Shown one piece after another: positions 1 to 11,700 of a stretch of DNA of 64,000 nucleotides (positions within the stretch are counted from its first letter, which is position 1; each line of letters begins with the position of its first letter). The stretch covers positions 8,329,955 through 8,393,954 of the forward strand of contig OY811980.1 in assembly GCA_963681505.1 (NCBI GenBank). The letters run 5' to 3'. A program made the position numbers and the translations under genes. The notes under the pieces are model-generated. The model worked only from the letters and a program-made list of their open reading frames with translations. It made no database searches and was not told the DNA's origin. Source of the DNA: Eunapius fragilis. Taxonomy: Eukaryota; Porifera; Demospongiae; Spongillida; Spongillidae.

Positions 1-613
1 ACAAGAGCACAATAAAGGGTAGCAAGCATGGAGATGATGTAGGCAGCAGTGAATGGTAGTCTTGATAGGGACAGAAGATGTTTGAAGTGCTCCCATGGAC
101 CCCACAGAAATGAGAAACTATGACATTAAAGACAATACTTAAAGTCGTATGTTAAGTTAAAACTTATAAAAGCAAGGCAGTAAGGCCTACCTCCCCAAGC
201 AAGGCAGTAAGGCCTGCCTCCCCAAGCAAGGCAGTAAGGCCTACCTCCCCAAGCAAGGCAGTAAGGCCTACCTCCCCAAGCTGAAGAGGCTTCCGAGGGT
301 AAAGAGGACAGCAAACTTTCGCGATTTTACAATCAGTACAGGAGTAAGCAGAAACGCCTAAGGAAGGAAAGGTATAAATTCGATGCTTTGTACATGTATT
401 CGCACCATGATAAAACATATTGCTCCGAACGCCAAGCAAAGGAAGAACCCAATGATCCTTTCCTTTTTGCTCTGCGAGTAAGAAATATAGCCACTCATTA
501 CTTTCAATCTTCACTAAGTGCAGGCGGGTTACCAAGCTAAGGGCGTCGTCCTTCTCCTTGCTCCATAGCTTGTTCAAGGCGCCCGTTGCCCCAGAACTTC
601 GATCACCAGCCAT
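1..613 (-). CDS. SFT2D: SFT2-domain vesicle transport protein (partial, 5' part)
   Basis: Four exons join in frame on the minus strand: 613-533, 471-406, 357-272 and 117 to the window edge, all with GT-AG boundaries. The start is the ATG at 613, followed by a short polar N-terminus (MAGDRSSGATGALNKLW). A hydrophobic segment follows (IIGFFLCLAFGAICFIM), then KSRKFAVLFTLGSLFSLGS, then WGPWEHFKHLLSLSRLPFTA and a third hydrophobic stretch. The order and spacing match the SFT2 family of small four-TM Golgi proteins implicated in endosome-to-Golgi vesicle fusion. The RLPFTAAY-like stretch is closest, from memory, to the SFT2D3 type. The C-terminal TM segment lies beyond position 1. The gene is divergent from EIF2B3. 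Oddity: a 27-bp tandem repeat starts inside the end of exon 3 and copies its splice donor. Confidence 0.75.
172..280. repeat. 27-bp tandem repeat spanning a splice donor (4 copies)
   Basis: Four near-identical 27-bp units. On the minus strand each contains CTTGGGGAGGTAGGCCTTAC. The first unit supplies the last 9 bases of exon 3 of the SFT2D gene and its GT donor. Units 2 and 4 copy the donor exactly; unit 3 has GC in place of GT. Because 27 is divisible by 3 and the frame stays open, use of a later donor would add 9 residues per unit. Confidence 0.9.
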
Positions 614-660
614 GCAGAATACGCCCCCTCGCTCATAATTCTAATCGATGCACAGTTGCG
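614..660. promoter_or_regulatory. Candidate bidirectional promoter SFT2D / EIF2B3
   Basis: Only 47 bases separate the start codon of the minus-strand SFT2D gene from that of EIF2B3 on the plus strand. Both 5' UTRs and core promoters must therefore overlap here or lie within the opposite gene. No TATA box is visible. The call rests on geometry only. Confidence 0.55.
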
Positions 661-2612
661 ATGGAACTGTGTCCTGTCATTCTGGCCGCAGGACGCGGGT
701 CTAGAATGTACCCTCTCACAGAAAGTTGTCCAAAAGCTCTACTGCCCGTCGGTAATGTGCCACTGGTGTGGTACCCAGTACATTGGCTTGAGAAGAATGG
801 CTACAACAGTAAGCTGAACACGTGGTCTTATGCGGGTAATAAGCTATGTTCAACCTTGTGCAGAAGCGACAGTTGTAGTTAGTGAGTCTTCATCACAGCA
901 GATCAATGAAGCATTATCTGAACTGTGTACAGCAAATTCCTCCAAAATATCACTACAATTTGAGGAAATCCCTGACAATGAAGACTGGGGCACAGCTGAT
1001 ACCCTCAGACACCTCAAAGTCAAGGTTTGAGTCAAGTATCACTAATAAAGTAATACAGTGAGGTATGTTGGGACATGTTTGGCTTTTGTTCTCAGGGAGA
1101 CTTGCTGGTCATTACTTGTGACTTGGTGGCCACCACTGCACTGCATCGGCTCACTGATTCCCACCATACCAATAATTCCACACTTACACTGCTTCTGGTT
1201 CATCCTTCTCAGGATGAAGAAGATCCATCAAAGAAGAAGCTAGCTGCCACAGGTTAGTGATAGCACATGTGCCGGTAACTCCCTCATCTATAAATATTTT
1301 TATAGAGCGTGACATTATAGGACTGGATGACCAGTCGCATCTTGTGTACTTTGTAGCTGGGGCAGACCTTGATGAAGGTCTGCCAGTAAGCAAGTCACTT
1401 CTCCACAGGCAAGAGCTAACTGTTACTCTTGGAGCCAGCTAATGATAACATATTGCTTTGGTACTCAGGCATCCACACATCAAATTCACCTCGCAGCTTG
1501 TCGATGCCCATGTTTACCTCATGGATAGATGGATTTTGGATGACTTCCTGCACGTCAAGAGCAAAGCTGTGTCATCAGTGAAGAGAGAGCTGATCCCTCA
1601 GTTAGTGAGGCAGCAGAATCACTCACCATCAATTGCCTCTACCACTAATCTAGATAATTCCAACAAGCAACAAGGTTTAGTGGTTTAAAAAAAATTATTT
1701 TAACAATTTAGTTTGTCTCCTGAATGGCTGCCATTTCCCTAAGAGCCCCATTGTACTGTTGATGCACTGGAGCAGATGGCATTACAACGTTCATCCTTCG
1801 CTGGGATTGATGGAGGGAGCAAAAATTTTGTAGGGCAGCAGCTCCGCTGCAATGCAGTGGTAGTGCCCCTGGATGGAGGGCTGTGCACACGTGTCAACAG
1901 CCTCCAGCAATACATCACTATCAATAGAATGGTAAGGGTAAGGTGTAAACATGACCTCCAGCTGAACCAACCATGCGACAGATGTACCAGTATGCTGACC
2001 ACTTCAGCTTCTTGAAGAAGGCTGACCCAGCCACCAGCAGAGGGAAGGTAAGAAAAGATTGGGATCATTCTAGCACCAGTGAAGAGGGATAATTGAGGTC
2101 ATTCTAGAGGGTATTCTAGCACCAATAAGAGGGTATTCTAGCACCAATAAGAGGGTATTATAGCACCAGTGAAGGTAATTGTGATCTACTTTTGTAGGGC
2201 GTAAACCCAGACTGTTTGATAGGTGTGGCTGTACAAGTGTCTGACAAGGCCTCAGTGAAGAGGTCCTGCCTTGGACAACACTGTGTGATTGGAGACAAGT
2301 CCAAGATCATTGGGTCTGTCCTGATGGACTATGTGATTGTTGGAGAAGGGTGAGGCTTGGAGTACTCAATAATTAGTTAACTACTCAGTGCTTATTTGCA
2401 GGTGCTCAATTCAAAACTGCGTGATTTGCAGTCATGTGCGTATAGAGAATGGTACTAACCTCAAAGACTGCAACATTGGAGCAAACTACACTGTTACCAA
2501 GGACGGTAAGGCTGCAACACACTCACATGACACGCTCACATGTACACACTATACACCTTCAGCTGACCTGCGGGGAGAGACTCTGGTGGCCGGTGGAGGA
2601 CTACACATATGA
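661..2612 (+). CDS. EIF2B3: Translation initiation factor eIF2B subunit gamma
   Basis: Ten exons fit in frame: 661-808, 864-1024, 1096-1252, 1306-1408, 1469-1674, 1834-1931, about 1989-2048, 2198-2349, 2402-2505 and 2563-2612, giving about 410 residues (human about 450). The N-terminus ELCPVILAAGRGSRMYPLTE and LLPVGNVPLVWYP is the nucleotidyltransferase-like fold of eIF2B gamma. LVDAHVYLMDRWILDDFL and KRELIPQLVRQQ follow. The C-terminal exons carry the left-handed beta-helix repeats (IGVAVQVSDKASVKRSCLG, VIGDKSKIIGSVL). With the other eIF2B subunits it forms the GDP-GTP exchange factor for eIF2 in the cytosol. The exon 4/5 boundary uses a GC donor. The splice sites around exon 7 are the least certain. 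It is convergent with the dynein gene, 88 bases apart. Confidence 0.9.
2064..2172. repeat. Short 22-bp tandem repeat in an EIF2B3 intron
   Basis: About four imperfect copies of a unit containing gggtattctagcaccaataa, between exons 7 and 8 of EIF2B3. The second and third copies are identical; the first and last are diverged. Confidence 0.75.
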
Positions 2613-2700
2613 TTATCAGGACTAGTACATTGCTCACAGGTTACACATGTTCACATGTTTATAAGGCTAGGATGACAGTGTCTTATTGAATCACCAGTCA

Positions 2701-5700
2701 CTATTTGATGTCACACAGGAGTGCCACGCCCCTCAGCGTCCAGTAGTCTGGGTTGGTCATGTGGGCGGGGCTGTTTGGTGTCCGGAGGCTCACCGCTGTG
2801 ATGTAGGTGAGGTCTGTTCGCCGTGGCTTCTTGTAAACAGGGCACATGTAGAGCTTGCTGTCACGTAGGTGGTCATTTGCGTTGACAGCGTAGAGGTGAA
2901 TCACTGGGAGGGGCGTGAATAGCACCTTGGGCAACGGTTCCGTCAGCTTGCAGCCCTTGCGATCCCACCCTGCTCCGTCCAGGTACAAGCCATGGACGTA
3001 GACCCCCTCTGGGGGTGACGCTGTCACATCCTCTTTCATCATCTTTGTGACATCGTTGTGAAGGATGACAGAGTCGAGTGCCCAGCCCTTGTGTGCTCTC
3101 GTGACCTCCTGTCGCATTGCGGTCAGAAAGCCTTGTGGGTTGAAGAAGCCAGTCATCCAAAATACATTTGGACGGGCAGTGGATATCCATCTAGAGAACT
3201 GCGTGTTCCTCTCCAGGAGCTCTGTGAACCAGAAGCCAAGTGTTGAGGACTCCCAGGATACCTGTATATGGGTGGAGAAGGGTGTGTACACATGCCACTT
3301 CTGGTAAAGGCTTGCCTTTCTCCACACTTGCGGTACCTTTGCATCATACATACAGTCAAGCGCGTCACGCAAGTTCTAAGATGAGGGCAGAGTGAGAGGG
3401 GTTAAGATGAGGGAAGAGCATGAGAGGGTTAAAACACCCATAGTTATGTATGCCCAGCCCACCTACCTCACTCATGATGATAGTGCCTTCAATAGCCAGC
3501 TGGAGGTCTTGCAGTGTGCTACGCACCACTGTGATCACCTTCTGCATGCGGTCAATCTCCTGTCTCAGGAATATGTTCATAGATGACAAGGAACCCATCT
3601 TTTGCAGCCTGGCCTTGATCTACCAAAGAGAGGGGATGGGAAGAGGTTGTGCTGAGGTGCCCCCTCCCTCCCCCCCCCCCCTTGGTGCCTTACTTCATGG
3701 GGGATATAGTCAGAGGGGAGTTTCTCCAACATGTCTCCAGCCATCTTGTTCACTTTGCTTTCCCGGGTTTCCCCGCCACTTCCACTGCTGTCCTTGGGCT
3801 GTATGCTCATGATGGTGTCCAGGACGTCCTTCACCATGTTGCTCTGGAACCTGCGGCCAGTGGGAGTGGGCTCAGGGGGCGGGGTCAAAAAAGGCAGGCT
3901 TAGGTCTCACGTGATGTCAGCATTCGAGTGAAGCCCAAACACCTCTGGTGTGTCCACTGGGGGTAGCCTCTCTATGGCCTCACGAAACTGCTCTATGTAC
4001 CGCGTCTGTGGTATCTCATATCCTCTGTAAAAGCCAAACCCCTCAGCAAACATGTGGTCGCCAAACCACACCTATTGGAGATTGTATAAATGCAGATAAA
4101 CTCCTCCCCCTTCCTCTCATGCTAACCTTTGCATATGTGTTGAGTAGTCTCTTGTCATAGTCATCTGTGACCCTCCCTCCATATTGCACCTCTCCCAGCA
4201 TGTATCGCACTGTGTTCCAGCACACTGCCTACATGGATGGGGGGGGGACACACAATTCAAACATGGCCACTACTTAGTTCCCACTGCACACACCTTGCCA
4301 GGGTCCAACTCATCTAGATGGTTCTGGATGAACTGGACACTTGCTATGAGGTCTGCCTGATTGAACTCGTATGGAATGTTCCACCCTAGGGGTCCAAACT
4401 TGCGCCTTTCTTGGACTGTGGTGTGCAGGAAGGCTACTGCATAGAGGAGTGACTTCCACTGGGGGAGGTTTGAGTAGTCCAACTGTTCCTGTGTGATGCC
4501 CGCGTAGGTCCTCTTTAGCCCCGCCTTCACACCTTGGGGAGGCTCATTGGTGAACTTGATGGAGGTCTGAAAGAGAGAAGCCAAGTTAGCAAGTGTGTGT
4601 GTATGTGTGCATGTGTGTGTGTATGTGTCTGTTCCTACTTGAAGAAGGGAAATAGGAAATTTTGGGTGCACTTCTGTTGTTATCCAAACCCGACAAGATT
4701 CATGTATGCTCTCTGTCTCTATCAAGGTGTCTTGGAGTTCATTCATGAACTCCAACCCGAGATGGCAGTTCTGCAGGAGCAACCAGCCCCCCTGTGGGTG
4801 AGGACAACCTTATTAACATCCTCACTCCTCACACCCCCTGGAGGTACTCACTGCAGTCATGCACTGTTGTAGTAGCCTCCTTGCATGCACCTCCTGGCCC
4901 TGACCCATGGAGAGAGCACTGCAGCTTAACTTAAGCTTCTTGGACAGGGCCTCTATGTTGCTGGTGGGGTCTGCCCCCATTGACAGGAAGCAGATGAGAG
5001 GTGTGGTCTTATCACTCTCCTCCCACATCTTCTCCAGGTCCAATATCACACCCTCTGCATACTTCTCTCCTGCTGTTTCTGCAATGTACTTCCTTGCCTG
5101 GGCTAGGGTACGGTCTGGGCACCAGCACCTTAGGGGAGGGGCACACATTGGCAGTACTGCAGGTGATTTAACATTTGTCACCTGATCAACAGCAGCTTTC
5201 TAAAAGAATCCAGAGATATGTGGTATCCATCAGGGATCTGAGCTTCTTCAGGGCACTCTTTGTCAAACCAGTTCTTCCATGAGCGTTCATTTCGGCTCAC
5301 CTGGATTTTAGAAAGAGAGAGTATCATTGTGGAGTACACTGGGTTTGTTGCATACCTGATCAAGTATCTGCGTGAATTGAGGCAGCTTTGTTAGTTCCAC
5401 TAGGTTCAACCAGATAACATCAGTAATCCATTTAGCAGGTTTGGGAGGACAGGCCTTGAGGTCCAATGCTGCCCCTCCTATGGGCCAAATAGAGGAATAG
5501 TTAGTTAGTAGCTTTTGTAGCAACCATTTCATTGTAGGTAACCTTTGATGAGTATTTGGAACTCATCATGTTTAATGACACCACTCCTCAAGGCAATCTT
5601 CAGGGGGAGGAGGAGGGTGAAGAGGAACTTGTGACTCTCGTAAAGACCCCGTGTTGAGTACTTGAATACTTCAAAGGTAAGGCACTCAATAATGTTGAAT

Positions 5701-8700
5701 ATACGTTTGCTCGCAATTGGAGACCTGTCAGACCTATGTGAGAACCAGACATTACACAATACGTGCATGTTTACATGTGACTTTGTACTTTCTCATGGAG
5801 AGATCAAACAGGCCCAGGAACTGCCGCAGAGATGTCTGGTACATGATGTTCACCATGGACATCTCCACTATCAGGAAGTAGAGAATGGACCCTCTGGTGG
5901 CCACAGGGCGATACTCTTCCCGGGCAAGGTTTATTTTCACCTCTGTATCCGCTGCCACCACTAACTTCTCATTCACCTCTGTGGCAGTCTCTTTGGAGGT
6001 CTTCAGCACGTCTATGAGGGACTCATCGTCCACCAGGGACCCCTGCACATGTATTTATGTTGGTATGGAGGACTCAGTGTTAAATGGCTGACCTTTGTAC
6101 TGCTGAGCCTGAACAGCAAGTTATCTTCCAGGTCCTTCATCTTGCGTTTGTTGCCTGTCACCTCCTCCATCAGCTTCACCCTCTGGGACTCCAGCTCCTG
6201 CTTCTCAGAGAGGATGACGCGTCCTAACAGCTGGTCTTCCAGGCCCTTCATGGTCACTGTGAAGTCAATGATGGAGGTGCGTGCGCTGATCTCAGGGGTG
6301 TAGGCTGGGTTGGCCAGCTTTGTTGTGATGTAGAGGGTAAATCCAGGCATGACGTCCACCTCCTTGTCCCCCACTTTAACCTTCAGTGTCTTTCCCGACT
6401 TGATGAAGTTCTTTTCAAGCACATTGTCCAGAGCTGGTTCCAGTTCCTCGCCAATATCCTCAATGAGCAGGGGCTTCCCCAGGGACAGGCTGTCTTCGAG
6501 GTGGTTCCTAAAATACTTGTGGTTCAGCGTCGTAATTTGTAAGTCGTTTTTCTTCTTCTCTCTGTTCTTGATCCATGTTTTGCCTTGCCCCTGGGGATCA
6601 ATTAGCAGAGGATATCGTGAGGCTTGAGTAGCAATGATGCCATTTTGGACTGAGAGATCATCATTGGGCAGACCCTCCAAGTTCCATTCGCCGACTGTGG
6701 TGTTGCTAACCAGCATGGCGGTGATGTTCAGGTCATTGGTGTATGGAATGCTACTTTTCTTGAGCTCAGTTTCCCAACCTTTCATCAGCTGTGTCCTGAA
6801 CTCCTGATTAAAAGGCCCAGAGTATGAGAGGAATGCTGTAGCCAACAAAATGTCTCCAACGAGCCTCCCAATCTGCTCCTGAAACTCTTTGCTCTGCTGG
6901 GTCCAACGCTCCTTCTCCCCCCCAAGCCCACTGATGAGGGCAGTGGCTGCTTGCATCTTTCTGCGGCAGGTCTCAGCGTCATGAACTAAGGTCTGTTTCT
7001 CCCTCACTGCAGCTTCGTACATGGCTTGGACCTCATCCAACTCCCTCTGCTTCTCATCCAACTGTGCCTGTGCCTTCTGCAGGCTACCCATGGCTATCGC
7101 GAGCCGCCCCTCCTGTACCACGAGGTTAGCCTTGAGGGGCAACACCTCCTTGTTGATGGTGTAGAAGAAGGCCATGGCGGTGGTCCAGGAGCAGAGGCCC
7201 GCCACATTCCCGCACACCTTCTTGGCCATCTCCAGGTTGTAGTCCTCCATGGTGAGGTACGGGGCCAATAGCTCCACCGTCTCCTCATTGATGGTGTCCT
7301 TGCTGAAGTTCTGCAATGACTGAAGGAAGGTGGTCTGGCTCATCATTTTGAGGGACTCCCCCCAGGAAGGCTTTGGACCTGGACGTTCGGGGTCCATAGA
7401 AAAGGAATCCAACTTTCGCTGGAAGAGAAGGAGCACGCAGTCCATGATCCTCATGATCAGGTGAGGGGGTTTCCCCAGTTTGCGCACGGTGGAGATGTCG
7501 CTTGCTTTGATGGTGAGGAGTGCAGCCTCAGCCTCAGCTAGGGCTGGGCCGGCTGCCTCAAGCTTAACCTCGGCCACACTTTTGTCTGCCTGCAGGGAGA
7601 TGGAGGGAGGGAGGAAGGGTGGGAGTTAATTTTTCATGTGCAGGTATGTTGTTATGAAATCATTTCTATTATATTATTGGGAACTTGATCTTGATAATTC
7701 AGTTTAGCAAGTTACATTAGTTCAAAAATTGGTCCCTGTTATGAATGTCATGGCAATGTCTGCAGTCACAACCTCACAACACACGTTTACCATTGGTTGG
7801 GAGGGGAGACATGACTTACAGCAATGGTGTCCACTAATGCCTGTGCTTGATCCTTCACAATTTGGACTTCAGTTTTCACCTTTTCAGCAGCCGAAGCTTT
7901 TACAGTCACAGTTCTCAACACCTCATCAGCTCTTGCTGAGGCAATGGCTAGTTCCTTCTCTTTAACCACCAGTTCCTTTGACAGCTGCCCAACAGATTCG
8001 CTAGCTTCCACAAGCTTCCCCAGACCTGTGTTCATTCTGTCTGCTAACTCACTTATCTCATTCTTCTTTGCAGTGTACACTTTTTTGTAGCCCTCCAGAA
8101 AGGAGAGATATGACTTTGGGGTCACATGGGTGGAACGGCGATATTTTTCAAAGTATTGTACACAGACTTCAGCGACATAATCTTGGAACATTCCCATGGT
8201 TCTAACCACCGCTTGCTTGACAACGCTGCTGCACACAACATCAAAGGATGACAGGAAGCTGTGGGCAACAGCAATGAGAGCGTCCTTTGGCCAGCGGCTG
8301 AACCAGTCCATTGTGCAGCCACTGATTAGGCCTGGGAACTTGAGGGCCCGCGTGCGGAACTTCTCACCAACCTGTGAGATAAACAGAATAATGAAAGTGC
8401 TAGGAGCTGGTCTGATGGCAGACATGGAAGGGAAGTGGGTGGGGCACTCACAGGTGAGAAGCAGAGTACAACATGGAGGTTCTGTCGTGCTCTGGATATG
8501 AAGTACTCGTACAGGTTTTCTTGTGTAGGGGGTCGACGTGGAAACTGTGCTTTCATAATGGGAATGAGCTGGCCGGTGATCTCATCAAGCTCATCGCGGG
8601 CAAAGAGATTGGACACCTCTCCCGAAGACAACACATTGTTCAAGTACTCGAGGAATGCCTCATCTTTGACTTCATTGTCAGTAAAGATAAAAGTGATTCC

Positions 8701-11700
8701 TTTTCCTTGGAGGCCTGCTCGCAACAAATCAGCACACATAACATGAAGTCATGCACGTGCACACACACAAACATAACTTGAAGTCATGCATGTGCACACA
8801 CACTAACCAGCTGTTCTGTATAGAAGCTTCAGGTCGTCCATCAAGTTGTTTGTGCCGTAAGCCCTTGTCAGTGTGATCTGAAAGATCTTGTAGTTGGCGA
8901 TGTATGAAGCCAGCCTTGTAAGGCTTTGCTTCCCTGAACCCCCTACGCCCACCAACAGGGCGCTGCCCCTGTCTGTCCTGATGATGCGTGATATCCTTAT
9001 AAGGTGTGTCATGGCGTCCTTGAAGAACACCAGATCCATGCCTGCACCTCGCACAGTGCTGTTGTAGCTGCTCATGTAGCTACTGAGCTTCTCTGTTAGA
9101 ACATCAAGGCTTGGCACCTATGGAATGCCACAAAACATACTTATTAACTTGCAAATGTATCATCTATAATAGAGGCTTGTAACCTAATGCCCCACCAATA
9201 GCCCACCAATACCCCGCCAATAGCTCACCAATACCCCGCTAATAGCCCACTAATACCTTACCGATATCCCACTGATACCACGCTACCCTCATACCATGCT
9301 ACCCTCATATACCTGTTCATACACTTTGGGGGCCACCTCATCAGAGTTGTCTGGCCCTTCCCCTGTGGACTCTGGTAAGTCCCTGAGGAAGTCAACGAAG
9401 TATGGTTCGTGTGGGAGGGACACTCCCCCTGTCATCTCTTCAGATACTACCCTCTCTGCAGCTTTTAGAAACCATATGCAGTCCTTGAGAGGTTGAGAGT
9501 TAAAGGCATGTAATGACCAGCAGAATCATGTGTGACCTGCACACCTGCTCATTTGTGAACCTGTCTGCTATCACTCTTGTGCACTCATTCAACCACAGAG
9601 ACATGATTGTCCCTGGGGTACTGCACTCACTGGCTGCAATATGCAACATTCCCTCCCAAATGCGGGAAAGATCTCTGAGATTGAAGATGTAGTGAAACTT
9701 GGCAGGTGTTGGAAGCATTTTGACCTGCAATACAGGATGTGCTCGCTTAAGTATACACACACACACCCATCCACCACCCAAATGCATACCTTGGTCCTCT
9801 GCCATAGGACTCTGGTACAGGAGATTAACTTCTCCAGAACAGCTCTGATCTCATCAGTAAACCCCCTCTCTCTACAGAAATAGCCCATGCCAATCACTCC
9901 AAAGATCTTGTCAATGGAGTTGTTTGATGGAAGGGTGCAGTTGAAGATGGAGAACTGTCTCTTAAGTCGAGGAGGGATATCGTTACGCCCTCCTCCAGGG
10001 TGTATCATGGCTCCCATCATCTGGATATCTTGTATGTGAGTGAAGTCCCCTGGTTTCTCATGGCTGTAGAAGCCTCGCATCTCCATAAGCTGCCTGACTA
10101 TCTCATTGGTCACCTGCAAGGCGGTGTGGTGGGTGGTGGGGGAGGGGTGTTAGAGCTCCCCCATGCATGTTTTCTGTCATACTAACCTGATCTCCCCACT
10201 CATTGATTCTGGGCATATTAATGTCATCTACAAATACCGTCATTTTCCTTCCTGCTGGGGGCCCGTAGGTAGATCCAACACGCTTGTCCACATAACTCTC
10301 AATGGTAAGCTGTGAAACCATGGGTTACCTTGGTTACCATGAGGGGGAATAATGATGTCACAGAGGCGACCCTTACCTGGAACATCATAGGGGTGGATGC
10401 TGATGAAAAGTTGAAGGCTTTGAAGAGGTGCTTCTCTGCATTGTAGCGTGTAGCATACCCTTTGATCATAACAGTCTTGGCCGTGCCCTGCTCCCCAATC
10501 AGGAGCACAGCCTTCTCTTGTTTAGCTATGGTGTTTATTAAGAATGTGGTGCGAACATTATCCACGTTTGGCACGAGAATAGAGGCGTATTCAGGAGTGT
10601 CATCCTTAGGGTACACGTACTCCTGTACCCGTGTGGACCAGTGCTGCCAATTACCCTGTTCATCCACCACATACTCAAAGATGGTGTCCCCAGGTTTGAT
10701 TGCTGGAAGGTCAAGGGTCACCTTTTCCTTGTCCTGCATGAACTCCTCCATCTTGGCCCTGTCCTCCAGCTCAAGCAGGGCACCAAGGCTCCACATGAGG
10801 GCAAACACATAAAGTCTCTCAAGATGTTGGTTTGTAATGGTGGTGTGCACTGATGCCTCTTCTGTGGAAGGTATCAACCCATTTAGCAGCTCCATCATCT
10901 GGGAGGGTTGGGGGGGGGGGGGGTGGGGGGAAGGGGTAACAAGGCCTTGATACGATAACCCTTTGATAACACAGTAACTCACCTGTTTGATATAGTTACA
11001 TTCCAGTACCTTCATTTTAGCATCAAGGTTTAGACGAACATAGGTTAACACGGGCTCAAAGGTTCTATCGAACAGTTCAAACAATGCCTGCCTCTCCCTA
11101 TCCGGGCGGGAGAGGAGCCATCCAGAGAGGATTGGTCTCCAGTCCAAACCAGAGGAACTCATGTACACCATCCCATTTCTAGACACAGTGGCTGGTGAGG
11201 CATTGTCCACATTGTCAGGTTCAAACACAATTTTGCAATCTGGAGCCATAGGAATGCGATCACCATTGGCTAGAGTGAGGGTCTTGTTGTCATCCAGAAC
11301 ACTGTTCAAGTTCTCTATCCATATGGCATCAACCGGGCCATCGAGCACAAGCCACACGTGCTCACCCTTCTTAACTTTGTGGGTTCTCCTCCAGAGTGTG
11401 GAGAAAATACCGTCAGTCCAGTCATTTGTGGCGACGTCTAGGCGGCCAAACATCTGTGGAGCAGTGATGGCCTTTGGGTTCATCCTCATCTCCCTGTGAG
11501 GGTTTCCACAGCTGGTCATGGCCTTCATCAGGGTCTGTATGCACTGTGTCTTGCCTGCCCCGCTTGGTCCCAGTACCATCATCCCGTGACGCACCCTCTG
11601 GGTCTCGTACAACTGGATGAGCTTGAGGGTCCAGGGAGGGTGATTGATGAGGCCGGAGGCTGTCACCTGCTGGTCTATGGCAGCCTCTAGGTCTGGGTAC

